Of a DNA stretch of 64,000 nt, positions 1 to 9,100 are shown piece after piece. Position 1 is the first letter of the stretch. Each line of letters opens with the position of its first letter. Both the position numbers and the translations under genes were made by a program. The notes under the pieces were generated by a model. The model did no database searches and was not told the origin of the DNA. It saw only the letters and a program-made list of their open reading frames with translations. Origin of the DNA: Agromyces soli (GTDB lineage Bacteria > Actinomycetota > Actinomycetes > Actinomycetales > Microbacteriaceae); the NCBI RefSeq assembly GCF_022811605.1, contig NZ_CP094533.1, positions 1,116,001 through 1,180,000 on the forward strand, in the 5' to 3' direction.

Positions 1-433
1 CGAGCCAGCCGAGCTCCTGCATGCCCCGAGGCATCCAGCAGTGCAGCTGGTACAGGTCGATCCGCTCGACGCCCAGGCGGCGCAGCGACTGCTCGGCCTG
101 CGCGCGCAGGTACTCCGGCCGGTAGGCGGCCGTGATGTCGGGGTCGTCGACCGAGGGGTGCGGCCACTCGGGCGGCTGCACCTTCGTCGCGACGTAGACG
201 CGCTCGCCGCTCCACTCCCGCAGCGAGCGGCCGACGACCTCTTCGCTGTGCCCGGAGCCGTACATCTCGGCGGTGTCGACGAAGTTGATGCCGCGCTCGT
301 AGGCGTCGAGCAGCGCGCGGACCGAGGCGTCGTCGTCGACCGGCCCCCACTGCCCGCCGAGTTGCCAGGCGCCGAACGACACCTCGCTGATCTCCCACCC
401 GGTGCGACCGAACGGTCGGCGATGAACGGTCAT
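1..433 (-). CDS. Aldo/keto reductase, 3' end cut by window edge
   Basis: The visible 144 residues are the N-terminal part of an NAD(P)H-dependent aldo/keto reductase, a TIM-barrel enzyme reducing aldehydes or ketones. All four catalytic residues of the family are visible: Asp53 and Tyr58 in FVDTAEMYG, Lys84 in VATK, and His131 in YQLH. The ATG is preceded at 11 nt by GAAGGAG, which supports this start. The gene runs off the left edge of the window, so its C-terminal cofactor-binding part is not seen. It lies downstream of the araC gene in the same orientation. It carries about 140 bp upstream the same 23-bp element found before the ferredoxin-P450 operon, so it probably belongs to the same regulon and may act on the P450 product. 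The substrate is unknown. Confidence 0.9.
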   Translation of the reverse strand, partial: MTVHRRPFGRTGWEISEVSFGAWQLGGQWGPVDDDASVRALLDAYERGINFVDTAEMYGSGHSEEVVGRSLREWSGERVYVATKVQPPEWPHPSVDDPDITAAYRPEYLRAQAEQSLRRLGVERIDLYQLHCWMPRGMQELGWL

Positions 434-520
434 GTGCTGGTGCGCTCCTTCACGCTCGGGGCGCGCGGATCGCGCGCTGCGGCGCGCGGGCTGCACGCCG
501 TCGCCGCGCACCCGGCGCGG

Positions 521-540
521 CCCTTCGAATCTACGAAGGG
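521..540. promoter_or_regulatory. Inverted repeat upstream of the aldo/keto reductase
   Basis: Perfect 7-bp arms (CCCTTCG / CGAAGGG) flank six bases. The repeat lies about 70 nt past the araC stop and about 90 bp before the aldo/keto reductase start. There is no T-run, so it could be an operator or a weak transcript end for araC. Confidence 0.35.
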
Positions 541-573
541 CGGATGGCCCGCCGAAGGACACCGGAACGCGGA

Positions 574-596
574 AACATGGACTGGACGAGCAGTGC
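574..596 (-). promoter_or_regulatory. Candidate AraC operator, copy 1
   Basis: This 23-bp segment matches positions 4223-4245 at 21 of 23 bases, including the 16-base core AACATGGACTGGACGA. It lies upstream of the aldo/keto reductase, while the other copy lies upstream of the ferredoxin. The AraC regulator encoded between the two copies is the obvious candidate to bind both. The role is inferred. Confidence 0.5.
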
Positions 597-607
597 CCGC
601 CGTCGGC

Positions 608-1495
608 TCACGGCCGCACGGTGTCGCGGGCGAACTGGGTCGGCGAGACGCCGTACGCCCGCCGGAACGCGCGCGAGAAGTACAGCGGATCGGGGTAGCC
701 GACGAGCTGGGCCACCTCGCTCACCCGCATGCCGGTGGTGCGCAGCAGGCTGCCGGCCTCGCGCAGGCGGACCTGCCGGATCCACGCCTGCATGGACTCG
801 CCGGTATGCCGGGTGAACAGGCGCTGCGCGGTCGTCTCGCTGCACCTGGCCGCCTCTGCGACCCGGGCGACGGTGAGCGGCTCGGCGATGTGGTGGCGGA
901 TGAACGTCATCATCAGCTCGAGCGAGCCGGGCACGGCGGTCTGCTGCGCGTGGCTGTCGGCCCAGGCGGCGTTCTCGAAGAGGATGAGCCGCCCGAGCGC
1001 CCGGAAGTACTCCTCGTCGAAGGCGCCCTCGCCGAGTCGTTCGATCGCGATCGTGCCGAACTCGGTGATGCGCCGGGCCGCGGCGTTCCGCATCGTCGAC
1101 AGGCCGGGGCGGAACGCCGCCGCGTCACCGTGCCTGGCCGGGTCGTCGAGCAGCGGGTCGCCCGGCAGGTGCGCCACCCGGGGGATGACGGGCGCCGAAC
1201 GGTCGTAGCGGGGCACGACGTGCAGGGTGCCGATGTGGAACGGTCCGCGGCGGTTCGCCCGGTACTCGACCCGGTGGTGCCACGGCAGCCGCACGACGTG
1301 CTGCGCGTCGACGGTCCAGCTCTGCCCGCCCGCGCGGATCTCGCCGCCGCCGCTCACGATCCAGATGAACGAGACGCTCATCACGTGCGGGTTCACGATC
1401 TGTTCGCCCGACGTGAAGCGGTACCAGTTCGCGCCGACGACGACGGGGTCGTCATCGGGGTGCAGCAGCGTCACATCGACCATGGTAGGTCGCAT
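608..1495 (-). CDS. AraC-family transcriptional regulator
   Basis: A 295-residue protein with an N-terminal cupin-like sensor half (about residues 1-150, with the run FIWIVSGGGEIRAGG typical of AraC effector barrels). The C-terminal half is an AraC double helix-turn-helix, with LTVARVAEAARCSETTAQRL for the first helix pair and VSEVAQLVGYPDPLYFSRAF for the second. It starts 5 nt after the P450 stop, so it is probably the last gene of the ferredoxin-reductase-P450 transcript and is co-expressed with what it controls. A second in-frame ATG at 1483 is possible. No strong ribosome-binding site decides between them. The paired element at 574-596 and 4223-4245 is the likely binding site. The inducer is unknown. 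Confidence 0.88.
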   Translation of the reverse strand: MRPTMVDVTLLHPDDDPVVVGANWYRFTSGEQIVNPHVMSVSFIWIVSGGGEIRAGGQSWTVDAQHVVRLPWHHRVEYRANRRGPFHIGTLHVVPRYDRSAPVIPRVAHLPGDPLLDDPARHGDAAAFRPGLSTMRNAAARRITEFGTIAIERLGEGAFDEEYFRALGRLILFENAAWADSHAQQTAVPGSLELMMTFIRHHIAEPLTVARVAEAARCSETTAQRLFTRHTGESMQAWIRQVRLREAGSLLRTTGMRVSEVAQLVGYPDPLYFSRAFRRAYGVSPTQFARDTVRP

Positions 1496-1500
1496 GAGCG

Positions 1501-2745
1501 TCAGGCGGCGGCCTCCAGGCGGACCGTCACGGTGCCCGCCTCGTAGACGGCGACCGGGTGCGCGAAGGGCTGCGGGGTGAGCTGCTCCGCGTCGACGAGG
1601 GCGAGCTCGGGGAACGACTCGAGCAGGGCCGTGATGGCCTCGCGGATCTCGACGCGGGCGACCTGCTGGCCGATGCATCCGTGGATGCCGTAGCCGAAGC
1701 CCAGATGGCCGAACGCGTCGCGGGTGACGTCGAACTCCTCCGGCCGCTCGCCCCAGTGCCCGGGGTCGCGGTTCGCCGCGACGGGCGAGACGGACACCGA
1801 GGTGCCCGCCGGGATGTGCGTGCCCTCGATCTCGACGTCCTCGAGCGCCGTGCGGGCGAAGAGCGTGACGAACATGGCGCCGGCGCGCATGAACTCCTCG
1901 ACGGCAGGCCGGAGCTGCTCGGGCTCCGCGCGCAGGATGGCCAGCTGCTCCGGGTTCGTCAGCAGCGCGACGGAGGCCGTCGCGATCAGGTAGGCGACGG
2001 AGTCGCGGCCCGCGCCCATCAGCAGGCGCAGCAGCGCCTCGACCTCGACGCGGTCGAGCTCGGGATTCTGCAGCAGGTCGGTGATGACGTCCTCGCCGGG
2101 CGAGTCCGCGCGCTCCTCGAGGAGCGCGCGGATGAAGTCGTACTTCTGCTGCGCCGTCGACTCCTCGACGAAGAGCGCCACGAAGCGCTCGTAGTGATGC
2201 TCCGGGATGCCGAGGACGTGGCAGTGCGTGCGGGCCGAGATCGGCATGGCGTAGTCGCGCCAGAGGTCGACGACCGGGCCGCGCTCGCGGAGCGCCGCGA
2301 TCTGCTCGGCGACCATGGTGCGGATCCACGGTTCGCGGGCCCGCGCCTGGCGCACCGAGAAGCGGGCGGTCACGGCGCGCCGGAGCTTCGCGTGCTCGTC
2401 GCCGTCGAGGTTCAGGAGGTTGAGCTCGTCGGAGGCCTGCCCCGAGGCATCCAGCTCGCCCGGTGCCTCGAGCGGCACCGCCGCGCTCTCGGCCTTGCCC
2501 TCCTCGCCGTGCGCCGGCGGGCCGACCGGCATCCGCGAGGGGCGCATGCTGAACCGCGGGTCCTGCAGCACGGCGACCGCCGCCTCGTACCGCGTGGCGA
2601 CGAGGCCCTCGTGGCCGTCCTGGAAGTCGAGCGGCACGAAGGCGCCGGCTTCGCGCCAGGCGGCGAGCTGCGGCGACGGCGCGAGCGGGGTGCCGTCGCC
2701 GGGGAGCGAGCGGGAGTGGAACGGGCATTCGGCGGGGATCGTCAT
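1501..2745 (-). CDS. Cytochrome P450 monooxygenase
   Basis: A 414-residue soluble bacterial P450 (class I). The heme-binding loop FGYGIHGCIG places the thiolate ligand at Cys357. The ExxR helix is EFMR, and the oxygen-activating I-helix reads MGAGRDS, with Ser where most P450s have Thr. An acidic, alanine- and proline-rich stretch around residues 75-105 precedes LDGDEHAKLRR and looks like a longer B-C region than usual. GAAAGAAG 7 nt before the ATG supports the start. Electrons should come from the ferredoxin and ferredoxin reductase encoded immediately upstream. The gap to the reductase stop is 14 nt, so the three form one operon. The substrate cannot be told from sequence. The neighbouring aldo/keto reductase suggests further processing of a hydroxylated or carbonyl product. 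Confidence 0.93.
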   Translation of the reverse strand: MTIPAECPFHSRSLPGDGTPLAPSPQLAAWREAGAFVPLDFQDGHEGLVATRYEAAVAVLQDPRFSMRPSRMPVGPPAHGEEGKAESAAVPLEAPGELDASGQASDELNLLNLDGDEHAKLRRAVTARFSVRQARAREPWIRTMVAEQIAALRERGPVVDLWRDYAMPISARTHCHVLGIPEHHYERFVALFVEESTAQQKYDFIRALLEERADSPGEDVITDLLQNPELDRVEVEALLRLLMGAGRDSVAYLIATASVALLTNPEQLAILRAEPEQLRPAVEEFMRAGAMFVTLFARTALEDVEIEGTHIPAGTSVSVSPVAANRDPGHWGERPEEFDVTRDAFGHLGFGYGIHGCIGQQVARVEIREAITALLESFPELALVDAEQLTPQPFAHPVAVYEAGTVTVRLEAAA

Positions 2746-2759
2746 CGATCTGGCTTCTT

Positions 2760-3953
2760 TCAGGAGTGGTGGATGAGGGGGCGGGCGGTGGTGACGACGG
2801 CCGCGCGGGCCGTCCGGAACTCGCGCGGCGGGGCGTTCCAGCCGACGATGCCGCGCAGCTCGCCGTCGGCGTCGTGACTGCCGTAGACGATGCCGGCGGA
2901 CTCGGCGGCGGTCGGCAGCTCGGCGAGCGAACGCTCGGGATCGAACCAGCCGTACGCGTGGATGCGAGCGCCGTGGATCTCGGACCAGAAGAGCGGAACC
3001 GGCGGTGCGCCCTCGCCGCCGTGCGCGAGGCGCCCGGCCACCGCGATGGCCTGTTCGATGGCGTTGCTCTGGTGCTCGACGCGGCGGTGCCGGCCGGTGA
3101 TCGGGTCGTGCCAGGCGGCGACGTCGCCCACGGCGGAGATGCCGGGCGCCGCGACGCCGAGGCGGTCGCAGACGACGCCGTCGGCGAGCTCGAGGGTCGA
3201 AGAGGCGAGCCAGTCGGTGCGCGGCGTGCCGCCGATCATGGTGACGACGAGATCGACGGTGCGCGTCGTGCCGTCGGCGAACTCGAGCGCGGTGGCGTCC
3301 GGTGCGTCCGCCGCGCCGGCAGACTGGGCCGCGACGAGCTCGGCGCGGAGGGCGAGCTCGACGCCGTGCGCCTCGTGCAGTCGCACGAGGTCCTCGCTCA
3401 GCAGCGTGCCGACGCCGCCGAAGCCGAGCGCGCCGGAGCGGCCGACGAGCAGCACCTCCGCGTCGCGCTTGCGCGCGGCGCTCGCGATCTCGGATCCGAG
3501 GATGCCGGAGCCGATCACCGCGACCCGACGGGCCGCGTCCATCCGCTCGCGCAGTCGCAGCGCGTCGTCCATGGTGCGAAGGGTGGATGCCTCGGCCAGC
3601 ACGGGGTGCGGCCGGGGCTGCGTCCCCGTCGCGATGACGAGCTCGTCGAAGGAGATGGGCCCGTCGGCGGTGTGCAGGGTGCGCGCCTCGACGTCGAGTC
3701 CGGTCGCGCGCCGGCTTGTGCGGACGCGGATCCCGAGCTCGTCGAGCTCGGCCGCCGTGCGGATCGCGGCCTGCTCGGGCCGCCATTCGCCGGCAAGGAT
3801 CTGCTTCGACAGCGGCGGCCGGGTGTACGGCAGGTGCGGCTCGTCGCCGAGCAGGGTGATCTCGCCCTCGAAGCCTTCGTCGCGCAACGATTCGGCGACG
3901 GTGAGCCCGCCGATCGACGCGCCGACGATGACGACGCGTGCGGGGCCGCTCAT
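2760..3953 (-). CDS. Ferredoxin--NAD(P)+ reductase (FAD-dependent, P450 partner)
   Basis: A 397-residue flavoprotein of the putidaredoxin-reductase/rubredoxin-reductase type. Two Rossmann motifs are visible: VIVGASIGGLTVAESL near the N-terminus for FAD, and VAVIGSGILGSEIAS near residue 145 for NAD(P)H. ATGTQPRP and the late SAVGDVA segment complete the flavin site, followed by a C-terminal reductase domain. The start ATG overlaps the ferredoxin stop by 4 nt (ATGA), which fixes both genes and implies translational coupling. It should pass electrons from NAD(P)H to the adjacent ferredoxin and so to the P450. Confidence 0.92.
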   Translation of the reverse strand: MSGPARVVIVGASIGGLTVAESLRDEGFEGEITLLGDEPHLPYTRPPLSKQILAGEWRPEQAAIRTAAELDELGIRVRTSRRATGLDVEARTLHTADGPISFDELVIATGTQPRPHPVLAEASTLRTMDDALRLRERMDAARRVAVIGSGILGSEIASAARKRDAEVLLVGRSGALGFGGVGTLLSEDLVRLHEAHGVELALRAELVAAQSAGAADAPDATALEFADGTTRTVDLVVTMIGGTPRTDWLASSTLELADGVVCDRLGVAAPGISAVGDVAAWHDPITGRHRRVEHQSNAIEQAIAVAGRLAHGGEGAPPVPLFWSEIHGARIHAYGWFDPERSLAELPTAAESAGIVYGSHDADGELRGIVGWNAPPREFRTARAAVVTTARPLIHHS

Positions 3954-4144
3954 GCCGTCGAGAGCGCGATGGCGCGGGCGGGGCAGAGCCGTACGGCGCG
4001 GGTCGCGGCGGCGAGGTCCGCGCCCTCGGGGTCGGGCTCGAGCAGCAGGACGATGCCGTTGTCGTCCTGGTCGAACACGTCGGGGGCGACGAGGGCGCAC
4101 TGCCCGGCGCCGACGCAGGCGTCGGTCTGGACCAGGATGCTCAT
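3950..4144 (-). CDS. 3Fe-4S ferredoxin (P450 redox partner)
   Basis: A 64-residue ferredoxin and the first gene of the P450 operon. Cysteines lie in the pattern C10-x5-C16 and Cys54-Pro. Ala13 replaces the usual second cysteine, the signature of [3Fe-4S] ferredoxins that serve actinobacterial P450s. The chain is strongly acidic, as expected for docking to the P450. GAGGAG 6 nt before the ATG is the ribosome-binding site. The operator-like copy at 4223-4245 lies about 80 bp upstream. Confidence 0.93.
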   Translation of the reverse strand: MSILVQTDACVGAGQCALVAPDVFDQDDNGIVLLLEPDPEGADLAAATRAVRLCPARAIALSTA

Positions 4145-4222
4145 CGGTACTCCTCTGTACTAGGTGCAATGGAGTCAATCCAAGCCGCGCTGCCCACGGA
4201 ATCCCATGCCCCGCGCACCCAG

Positions 4223-4245
4223 AACATGGACTGGACGATCAGCGC
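4223..4245 (-). promoter_or_regulatory. Candidate AraC operator, copy 2
   Basis: This is the partner of the element at 574-596, in the same orientation relative to the downstream gene. It lies about 80 bp upstream of the ferredoxin start, the usual distance for an activator site of a minus-strand promoter. Confidence 0.5.
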
Positions 4246-4264
4246 GCGGGCGCTGCACACCGAA

Positions 4265-4291
4265 GCGCCCCCTCCTGCGGGGAGGGGGCGC
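4265..4291 (-). terminator. Hairpin terminator after the lysin-like gene
   Basis: Perfect 11-bp arms (GCGCCCCCTCC / GGAGGGGGCGC) around the loop TGCGG begin 13 nt past the TAA stop of the lysin-like gene. No long T-run follows, which is common for high-GC terminators. Confidence 0.7.
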
Positions 4292-4303
4292 CGGGGCGGT
4301 CGG

Positions 4304-5041
4304 TTACACCGTGCGGGAGGTCTGCCCGCTCGCCGGCACGAAGCCCGAGGAGACCGCGGCCTTGAAGGCGCGGTCCCACTCGGCCCAGGTGACGCTGGCC
4401 GAGCTGCCGGACGTGCTGCCGAAGCGGGTCGCCAGGTTGTTCGCGACGGCCACGGTGCTGGTGACGAACCAGAAGCCGGGGCCCACGAGGGCGTAGCGGT
4501 TCACCGGGTTGGCGTTGGCGTCGTTGGCGTGGATGAGGAACAGCATGTCGATCTCTTCTTCCGTCGGAGTGGGTTGCGGGATGGTGGTCGGGCCGATGAA
4601 TTTCGTGAAGTCGACGCGCTGGCCGGACGCGTTGAGGCCGTGGACGTGGAGATGCACATCGCCGCCGTAGTCCGCCCCGTCAGCCGAGGCGCCGGACCAC
4701 CCGAGCGTCTCTCCCTCGGCGTAATGGCGAGCTGCGCCGAACTCGGACTGATGCTGAAAGACGATCGCGACCATGTCGCCCCCGCCCTCGGGCGGTGCCG
4801 CCTCGGCAGGTTTGCGCCGAGGCGCCGGCGTGTCCAGCATGAGGATCGATCGCCGCCCCGCGGCGCCGTACCAGCCGGCCGCCCATTCGCCCGAGCCTCC
4901 GCTGGTGCGCAACGTTCCGGCCGCGGGCGCGGGCAGCGCCGTGCCGTATTCGAGCGGGTAGTCGGTTCCGCCCGCCGAGTAGGACACGTGGTCGTACCAG
5001 CTGCCCGTTACCGGGTAGCCGGAGTAGGGATTGGAGACCAT
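4304..5041 (-). CDS. Phage-type lysin-like protein (M23-peptidase-like fold)
   Basis: A 245-residue protein without a signal peptide or membrane segment. The N-terminal 150 residues resemble the M23 metallopeptidase domain of phage lysins and tail proteins. SAGGTDYPLEYGTALPAPAAG (residues 22-42) matches the first metal-site region with Asp27, and GGDVHLHVHGL carries the HxH pair (His130, His132, His134). After a Pro/Thr linker, a second domain of about 80 residues (from MLFLIHANDANANPV) is unrecognised and could bind the cell wall. A strong AAAGGAGG site precedes the ATG. No other phage gene is nearby. An SOS-type box at 5093-5108 lies in its upstream region, and tRNA-Gly follows at 5228. It may be a domesticated phage remnant, bacteriocin or autolysin. 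Catalytic activity is not certain, because the first histidine ligand is not in the usual HxxxD spacing. Confidence 0.7.
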   Translation of the reverse strand: MVSNPYSGYPVTGSWYDHVSYSAGGTDYPLEYGTALPAPAAGTLRTSGGSGEWAAGWYGAAGRRSILMLDTPAPRRKPAEAAPPEGGGDMVAIVFQHQSEFGAARHYAEGETLGWSGASADGADYGGDVHLHVHGLNASGQRVDFTKFIGPTTIPQPTPTEEEIDMLFLIHANDANANPVNRYALVGPGFWFVTSTVAVANNLATRFGSTSGSSASVTWAEWDRAFKAAVSSGFVPASGQTSRTV

Positions 5042-5092
5042 GTTCCTCCTTTCGTTCCGTAGCTTCCGGACCGCCGGTCGGCGATCCGGCAT

Positions 5093-5108
5093 TCGAATGC
5101 GTGTTCGA
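5093..5108. promoter_or_regulatory. Candidate LexA (SOS) box
   Basis: TCGAATGCGTGTTCGA fits the actinobacterial LexA operator TCGAAC-N4-GTTCGA at 11 of 12 defined bases. It lies 52-67 bp upstream of the lysin-like start, a normal place for repression of that promoter. A larger imperfect inverted repeat (TTCCGTAG arms, about 5055-5119) encloses it. Confidence 0.6.
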
Positions 5109-5179
5109 AACTACGGAAGAGTGCACGCGCGTGAGAACCCGACACGCCGTCCCGATATCCGGGGTGCTGAGACGAAAAA

Positions 5180-5218
5180 CGCCCCGCGGCATTCGGCGTG
5201 AGCCGGCGCTGCGGGGCG
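5180..5218 (-). terminator. Terminator of tRNA-Gly
   Basis: On the minus strand, CGCCCCGC and GCGGGGCG arms with a GC-rich centre are followed directly by TTTTT. It starts 10 nt past the tRNA 3' end, so it is a classic intrinsic terminator. Confidence 0.8.
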
Positions 5219-5227
5219 GTGGAGGAG

Positions 5228-5301
5228 TGGAGCCGAAGACGGGAATCGAACCCGCGCTGTCTGCTTGGGAAGCAGAAGTTCTACCATTGAACTACTTCGG
5301 C
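5228..5301 (-). tRNA. tRNA-Gly (anticodon CCC)
   Basis: The 74-nt minus-strand sequence folds as a cloverleaf. The acceptor arm pairs GCCGAAG with CTTCGGC, then T and an encoded CCA. The anticodon stem is TCTGC/GCAGA with loop TTCCCAA, giving anticodon CCC. The T-arm is CGGG-TTCGATT-CCCG. It reads GGG codons. I saw no nearby second copy of its 3' end, so there is no sign of a prophage att pair. Confidence 0.97.
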
Positions 5302-5341
5302 GTGCGACATCCTGGGACGTCACGGAGACCATCGTAGCAAC

Positions 5342-5347
5342 TAGGCT
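5342..5347 (+). promoter_or_regulatory. -10 box of a leaderless dcd transcript
   Basis: TAGGCT ends 6 nt before the GTG start of dcd, so transcription should begin at or next to the start codon. No ribosome-binding site is present, consistent with leaderless translation. Confidence 0.6.
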
Positions 5348-5353
5348 GGGCGC

Positions 5354-5959
5354 GTGCTGCTCTCCGATCGCGACATCCGTGCCGAACTCGAACGCGAGCG
5401 CATCGGCATCGAGCCGTCCGACCCGGCGATGCTGCAGCCGTCGAGCGTCGACGTGCGCCTCGACCGGTACTTCCGGCTGTTCGACAACCACAAGTACCCC
5501 TTCATCGATCCTGCCGAGGACCAGCCCGAGCTCACCCGCCTCATCGAGGTGAAGCCCGACGAGCCGTTCATCCTGCACCCCGGCGAGTTCGTGCTCGGCT
5601 CCACCTACGAGCAGGTCACCCTGCCCGACGACATCGCCGCGCGCCTCGAGGGCAAGAGTTCGCTCGGCCGGCTCGGCCTGCTCACGCACTCGACCGCGGG
5701 CTTCATCGACCCGGGCTTCACCGGTCACGTGACCCTCGAGCTCTCGAATGTCGCGACGCTGCCGATCAAGCTCTGGCCGGGCATGAAGATCGGGCAGCTC
5801 TGCTTCTTCCGGCTCACCTCGCCCGCCGAGCGGCCCTACGGCTCCGCCGACTACGCGAGCCGCTACCAGGGCCAGCGCGGGCCGACCGCCTCGCGTTCGT
5901 TCCAGAACTTCCACCACACCGACGTCGGCGCGAACGACGCCGGCTCGCGCGGCAACTGA
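5354..5959 (+). CDS. dcd: dCTP deaminase (probably bifunctional dCTP deaminase/dUTPase)
   Basis: A 201-residue enzyme starting with the family's standard [13 protein letters not shown]. The core [18 protein letters not shown] followed by [16 protein letters not shown] holds the catalytic Glu and the nucleotide-binding residues. It deaminates dCTP. The actinobacterial type usually also hydrolyses the phosphates to give dUMP directly for thymidylate synthesis. GTG is the start because the conserved N-terminus begins there and a -10 box lies 6 nt upstream. It is divergent from tRNA-Gly and stands alone. The C-terminus ends in a variable Ser/Asn/Gly tail. Confidence 0.96.
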   Translation: MLLSDRDIRAELERERIGIEPSDPAMLQPSSVDVRLDRYFRLFDNHKYPFIDPAEDQPELTRLIEVKPDEPFILHPGEFVLGSTYEQVTLPDDIAARLEGKSSLGRLGLLTHSTAGFIDPGFTGHVTLELSNVATLPIKLWPGMKIGQLCFFRLTSPAERPYGSADYASRYQGQRGPTASRSFQNFHHTDVGANDAGSRGN

Positions 5960-6028
5960 GTTCGCCATTCCCCTGCTCATCGGCACCCTGCTGTCCGATG
6001 TTCTGGCATCCCAATCGTACCTTTCCTC

Positions 6029-6059
6029 TTGATTCCAGCGGAGTGATCGTGCTTAGGAT
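6029..6059 (+). promoter_or_regulatory. Candidate promoter of the DUF11 surface protein
   Basis: TTGATT and TAGGAT are separated by 19 bp, and the -10 ends 76 nt before the chosen start. The spacing is long, so this is only a candidate. Confidence 0.35.
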
Positions 6060-6135
6060 GGCACGGAGCGGCGTCCAGTCGTGCAGTGCTGCATGACATC
6101 CTGGGGCGCCTCGGGCCTTGAGGGGAAGGTGCGGG

Positions 6136-9100
6136 ATGGGTCGGGCAACGTCCGCAGATTCAAGCAGGTTTCGGCGCGCGACCGATGCTATCCATGGGAT
6201 CCCGAACCTCGAGTGGGCAGCATCACGTGGAGCACGCAGCAGGGCACGCTCCGAGCGGCGGCGGCCCCGTCGGCTCCTCGCCGGCCTGCTCGCCTCAGTG
6301 GTCCTCGCGACCGGGAGCCTCGCAGCGGTCACCGCGGGTCCCGTCGCGCCGGCGGCGGCCGCCTCGCCATTGCAGTGCGGGCCGAGCTACGGCCTGCAGA
6401 TCGGCACGCCGCAGACGATCTGGCAGATCGACCAGGCCACCGGCGCCCAGACCACGATGGCCAGGTTCAATTTTCCGCAGGCCAACCTCAACATCAATGC
6501 CATGGGAATCTCCGCCGACGGCCGCACGGTGTACGGCACTGGCGCATACCTCTCGAACCCGCCCGACAACCGCCGCTGGGTCTTCGCCTACGACATGGTC
6601 GCCGAAGGGTGGACCAACCTCGGCGCGGCACCGAACGGCAGCGCGATGACGCATGGTGCGATCAATCTCGCGACCGGCGTCTACTACTGGGGCGGCATGA
6701 CCGGGAGCACGCTGAACATCTTCGGCTTCAACCCCGCGACGAACCAGTTCTTGGGGCGAGTCGCCACGGGCGCCGTGCCCCAGGCCGGCAACAACGGGGA
6801 CTTCGCCTTCGACGCGCAGGGCAACCTCTTCTACAGCGCGGGCGCGAACGGCACGAACGTGCTCGGGGTCATCGAGACGACGCTGCCGACCGCGCCGGTG
6901 TCGAGCCCGGTCACCATCACCGGCACCGAGCTCAACCGGATCACGACTCCCGCCGACCAGGCGATCAACGGTCTCGCCTTCGTCAGCGACGGCTCGCTGA
7001 TCCTCAGCAGCAACACGACGGTGTTCACTGTGAACCCGACCACGGGCGCCGTGCTGCGGAACGCCCCGCTGCGTCAGTCGGGCACGGGTGACCTGGCGTC
7101 GTGCGCCTCGCCGAACACGATCGAGGTGCAGAAAGACCTCCCCGACGGTCGCAAGGCCGCGGACGACCAGGTGACGATGACGATCACCGGCGGCGGCGTC
7201 AGCCGAGGGAACAGCGCCACCACGGCGGGCGGGGCCGGAGGTGTGCAGCCGCAGAAGGCGGGCCCGGTGCTCGCGCTGGCCGGCGTGCGCTACACCGTCA
7301 CCGAGACGGGCTCCGGCTCGGATGCGAACCGGTACGACTCGAGTTGGCGGTGCGTCGATCAGAACACCGAGGTGGTGGTCGCCGAGGGGGCGGGACGCAC
7401 CGGCAGCTTCGAGATGCCGGACAACGGCGGGAGCGGCGCCGCGATCATGTGCACGTTCACGAACACGCCGTATCGACCGGCGCTGACCCTCGACAAATCG
7501 GTCACCCCGGACGGCGCGCTGGTCGCGGGCGAGACGCTCGCCTACTCGTTCGTGGTCACGAACAGCGGCAACGCCGTGATGCAGGACGTCGCCATCGACG
7601 AGACCAGCTTCACCGGCACCGGTGAGCTGTCGGCGATTCGCTGCCCGGCCGGCCGGCTCGCACCGGGCGGCGCGGTCACCTGCACGGCGAGCTACACCGT
7701 GCAACAGGCCGATGTCGATCGCGGCTCGATCAGCAATACGGCGCAGGCGACCGGGTCCTCGACCGGCGGCGAGCCCGTGCGGTCGAGTCCAGACACCGCG
7801 GTCGTGCCGCAGCGGGCGGAGCCATCGCTCCTGCTCACGAAGACGGCCAGCCGGGGGCAGGTCGACACGGTGCGTCAGCCGATCGGGTACGAGTTCGTCG
7901 TCTCCAACAACGGCAACGTCACCATCGACGACATCCGCATCGAGGAAGGCGACTTCAACGGTGCCGGTGGCGCCCCCGAGATCACGTGCCCGGTCACCAC
8001 CCTGGCGCCGCAGGCGTCGATGACCTGCACCGCCGTCTACCGGGCGACGGTCGCCGACTTCGACCGGGGCGCCGACCTGGTGAACACTGCGACGGCGACG
8101 GGGACGACCCCGACCGGGGAACGCGTCGAGTCGAACGAGTCGTCGGCGACGGTCGAGGTCGTACCGGCACCCGCCCTCGAGATCGAGAAGCTCTCCGACG
8201 CGGCGGAGGACGCCGAGGCGGGCGACACCATCACCTACACCTTCTGGGTGACGAACACCGGCAACGTCACGATCGACGGGATCGCGGTCCGCGAGACCGA
8301 GTTCAGCGGCACCGGCGAACTGTCGGAGATCGCCTGCCCCGACGGCGCGCTGCAGCCGGGTGAGCAGGCGCGCTGCACGGCGACGTACACCCTGACGCAG
8401 GCCGACGTCGATCGAGGCGAACTCACCAATGTCGCGGTCGCCACCGGCACCGATCCCGGCGGCAACGAGGTCGAATCCCCCGAGGGGTCCGTGGAGGACC
8501 CGCTCCCCCCGTCGCCCGCGCTGTCCCTCACCAAGTCGGCGCGCCCCGAGCGCGCCACGCGGCCCGGCGAGCGGGTCGTCTACTCGTTCCTCGTGACCAA
8601 CACCGGCAATGTCACGCTGCACGGTGTCAGCATCCGGGAGGACAGCTTCTCGGGTGCCGGGCCCATCGCATCCGTCGTCTGCCCGCCGGCGGCCGACTCG
8701 TTGCGTCCCGACGCGAGCGTGACCTGCTACGTCAGCTACGTGGTCACCCAGGCCGACCTCGACCGTGGCGAGGCCATCCGCAACACCGCGACGGCGACCG
8801 GGCTCGACCCGAAGAACGAGGGCGTCGAGTCGGAGCCCTCGCCGGCCGAGGTCACGGTCGACCGGGCGCCCGGCATCGAAGTGAAGAAGTCGGCTGACGG
8901 CGCCCCGCGCGAGCTGGTCGTGGGACAGAAGATCACCTACCGATTCGTCGTCACGAACACCGGCAACGTCACGCTCGCGGACGTCGGTCTCACCGAGCAG
9001 AGCTTCGACGGATCGGGGGAGCTGTCGGCCCTCGACTGCCCCGCCGACCGCACCCTCGCGCCGCGGGGGCAGCTCACCTGCACCGCGAGCTACACCGTCA

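Noticed and set aside
4200..5310. Prophage integration at tRNA-Gly
   Set aside because: Only one phage-like gene is present and no second copy of the tRNA 3' end was seen nearby. No integrase is in the window.
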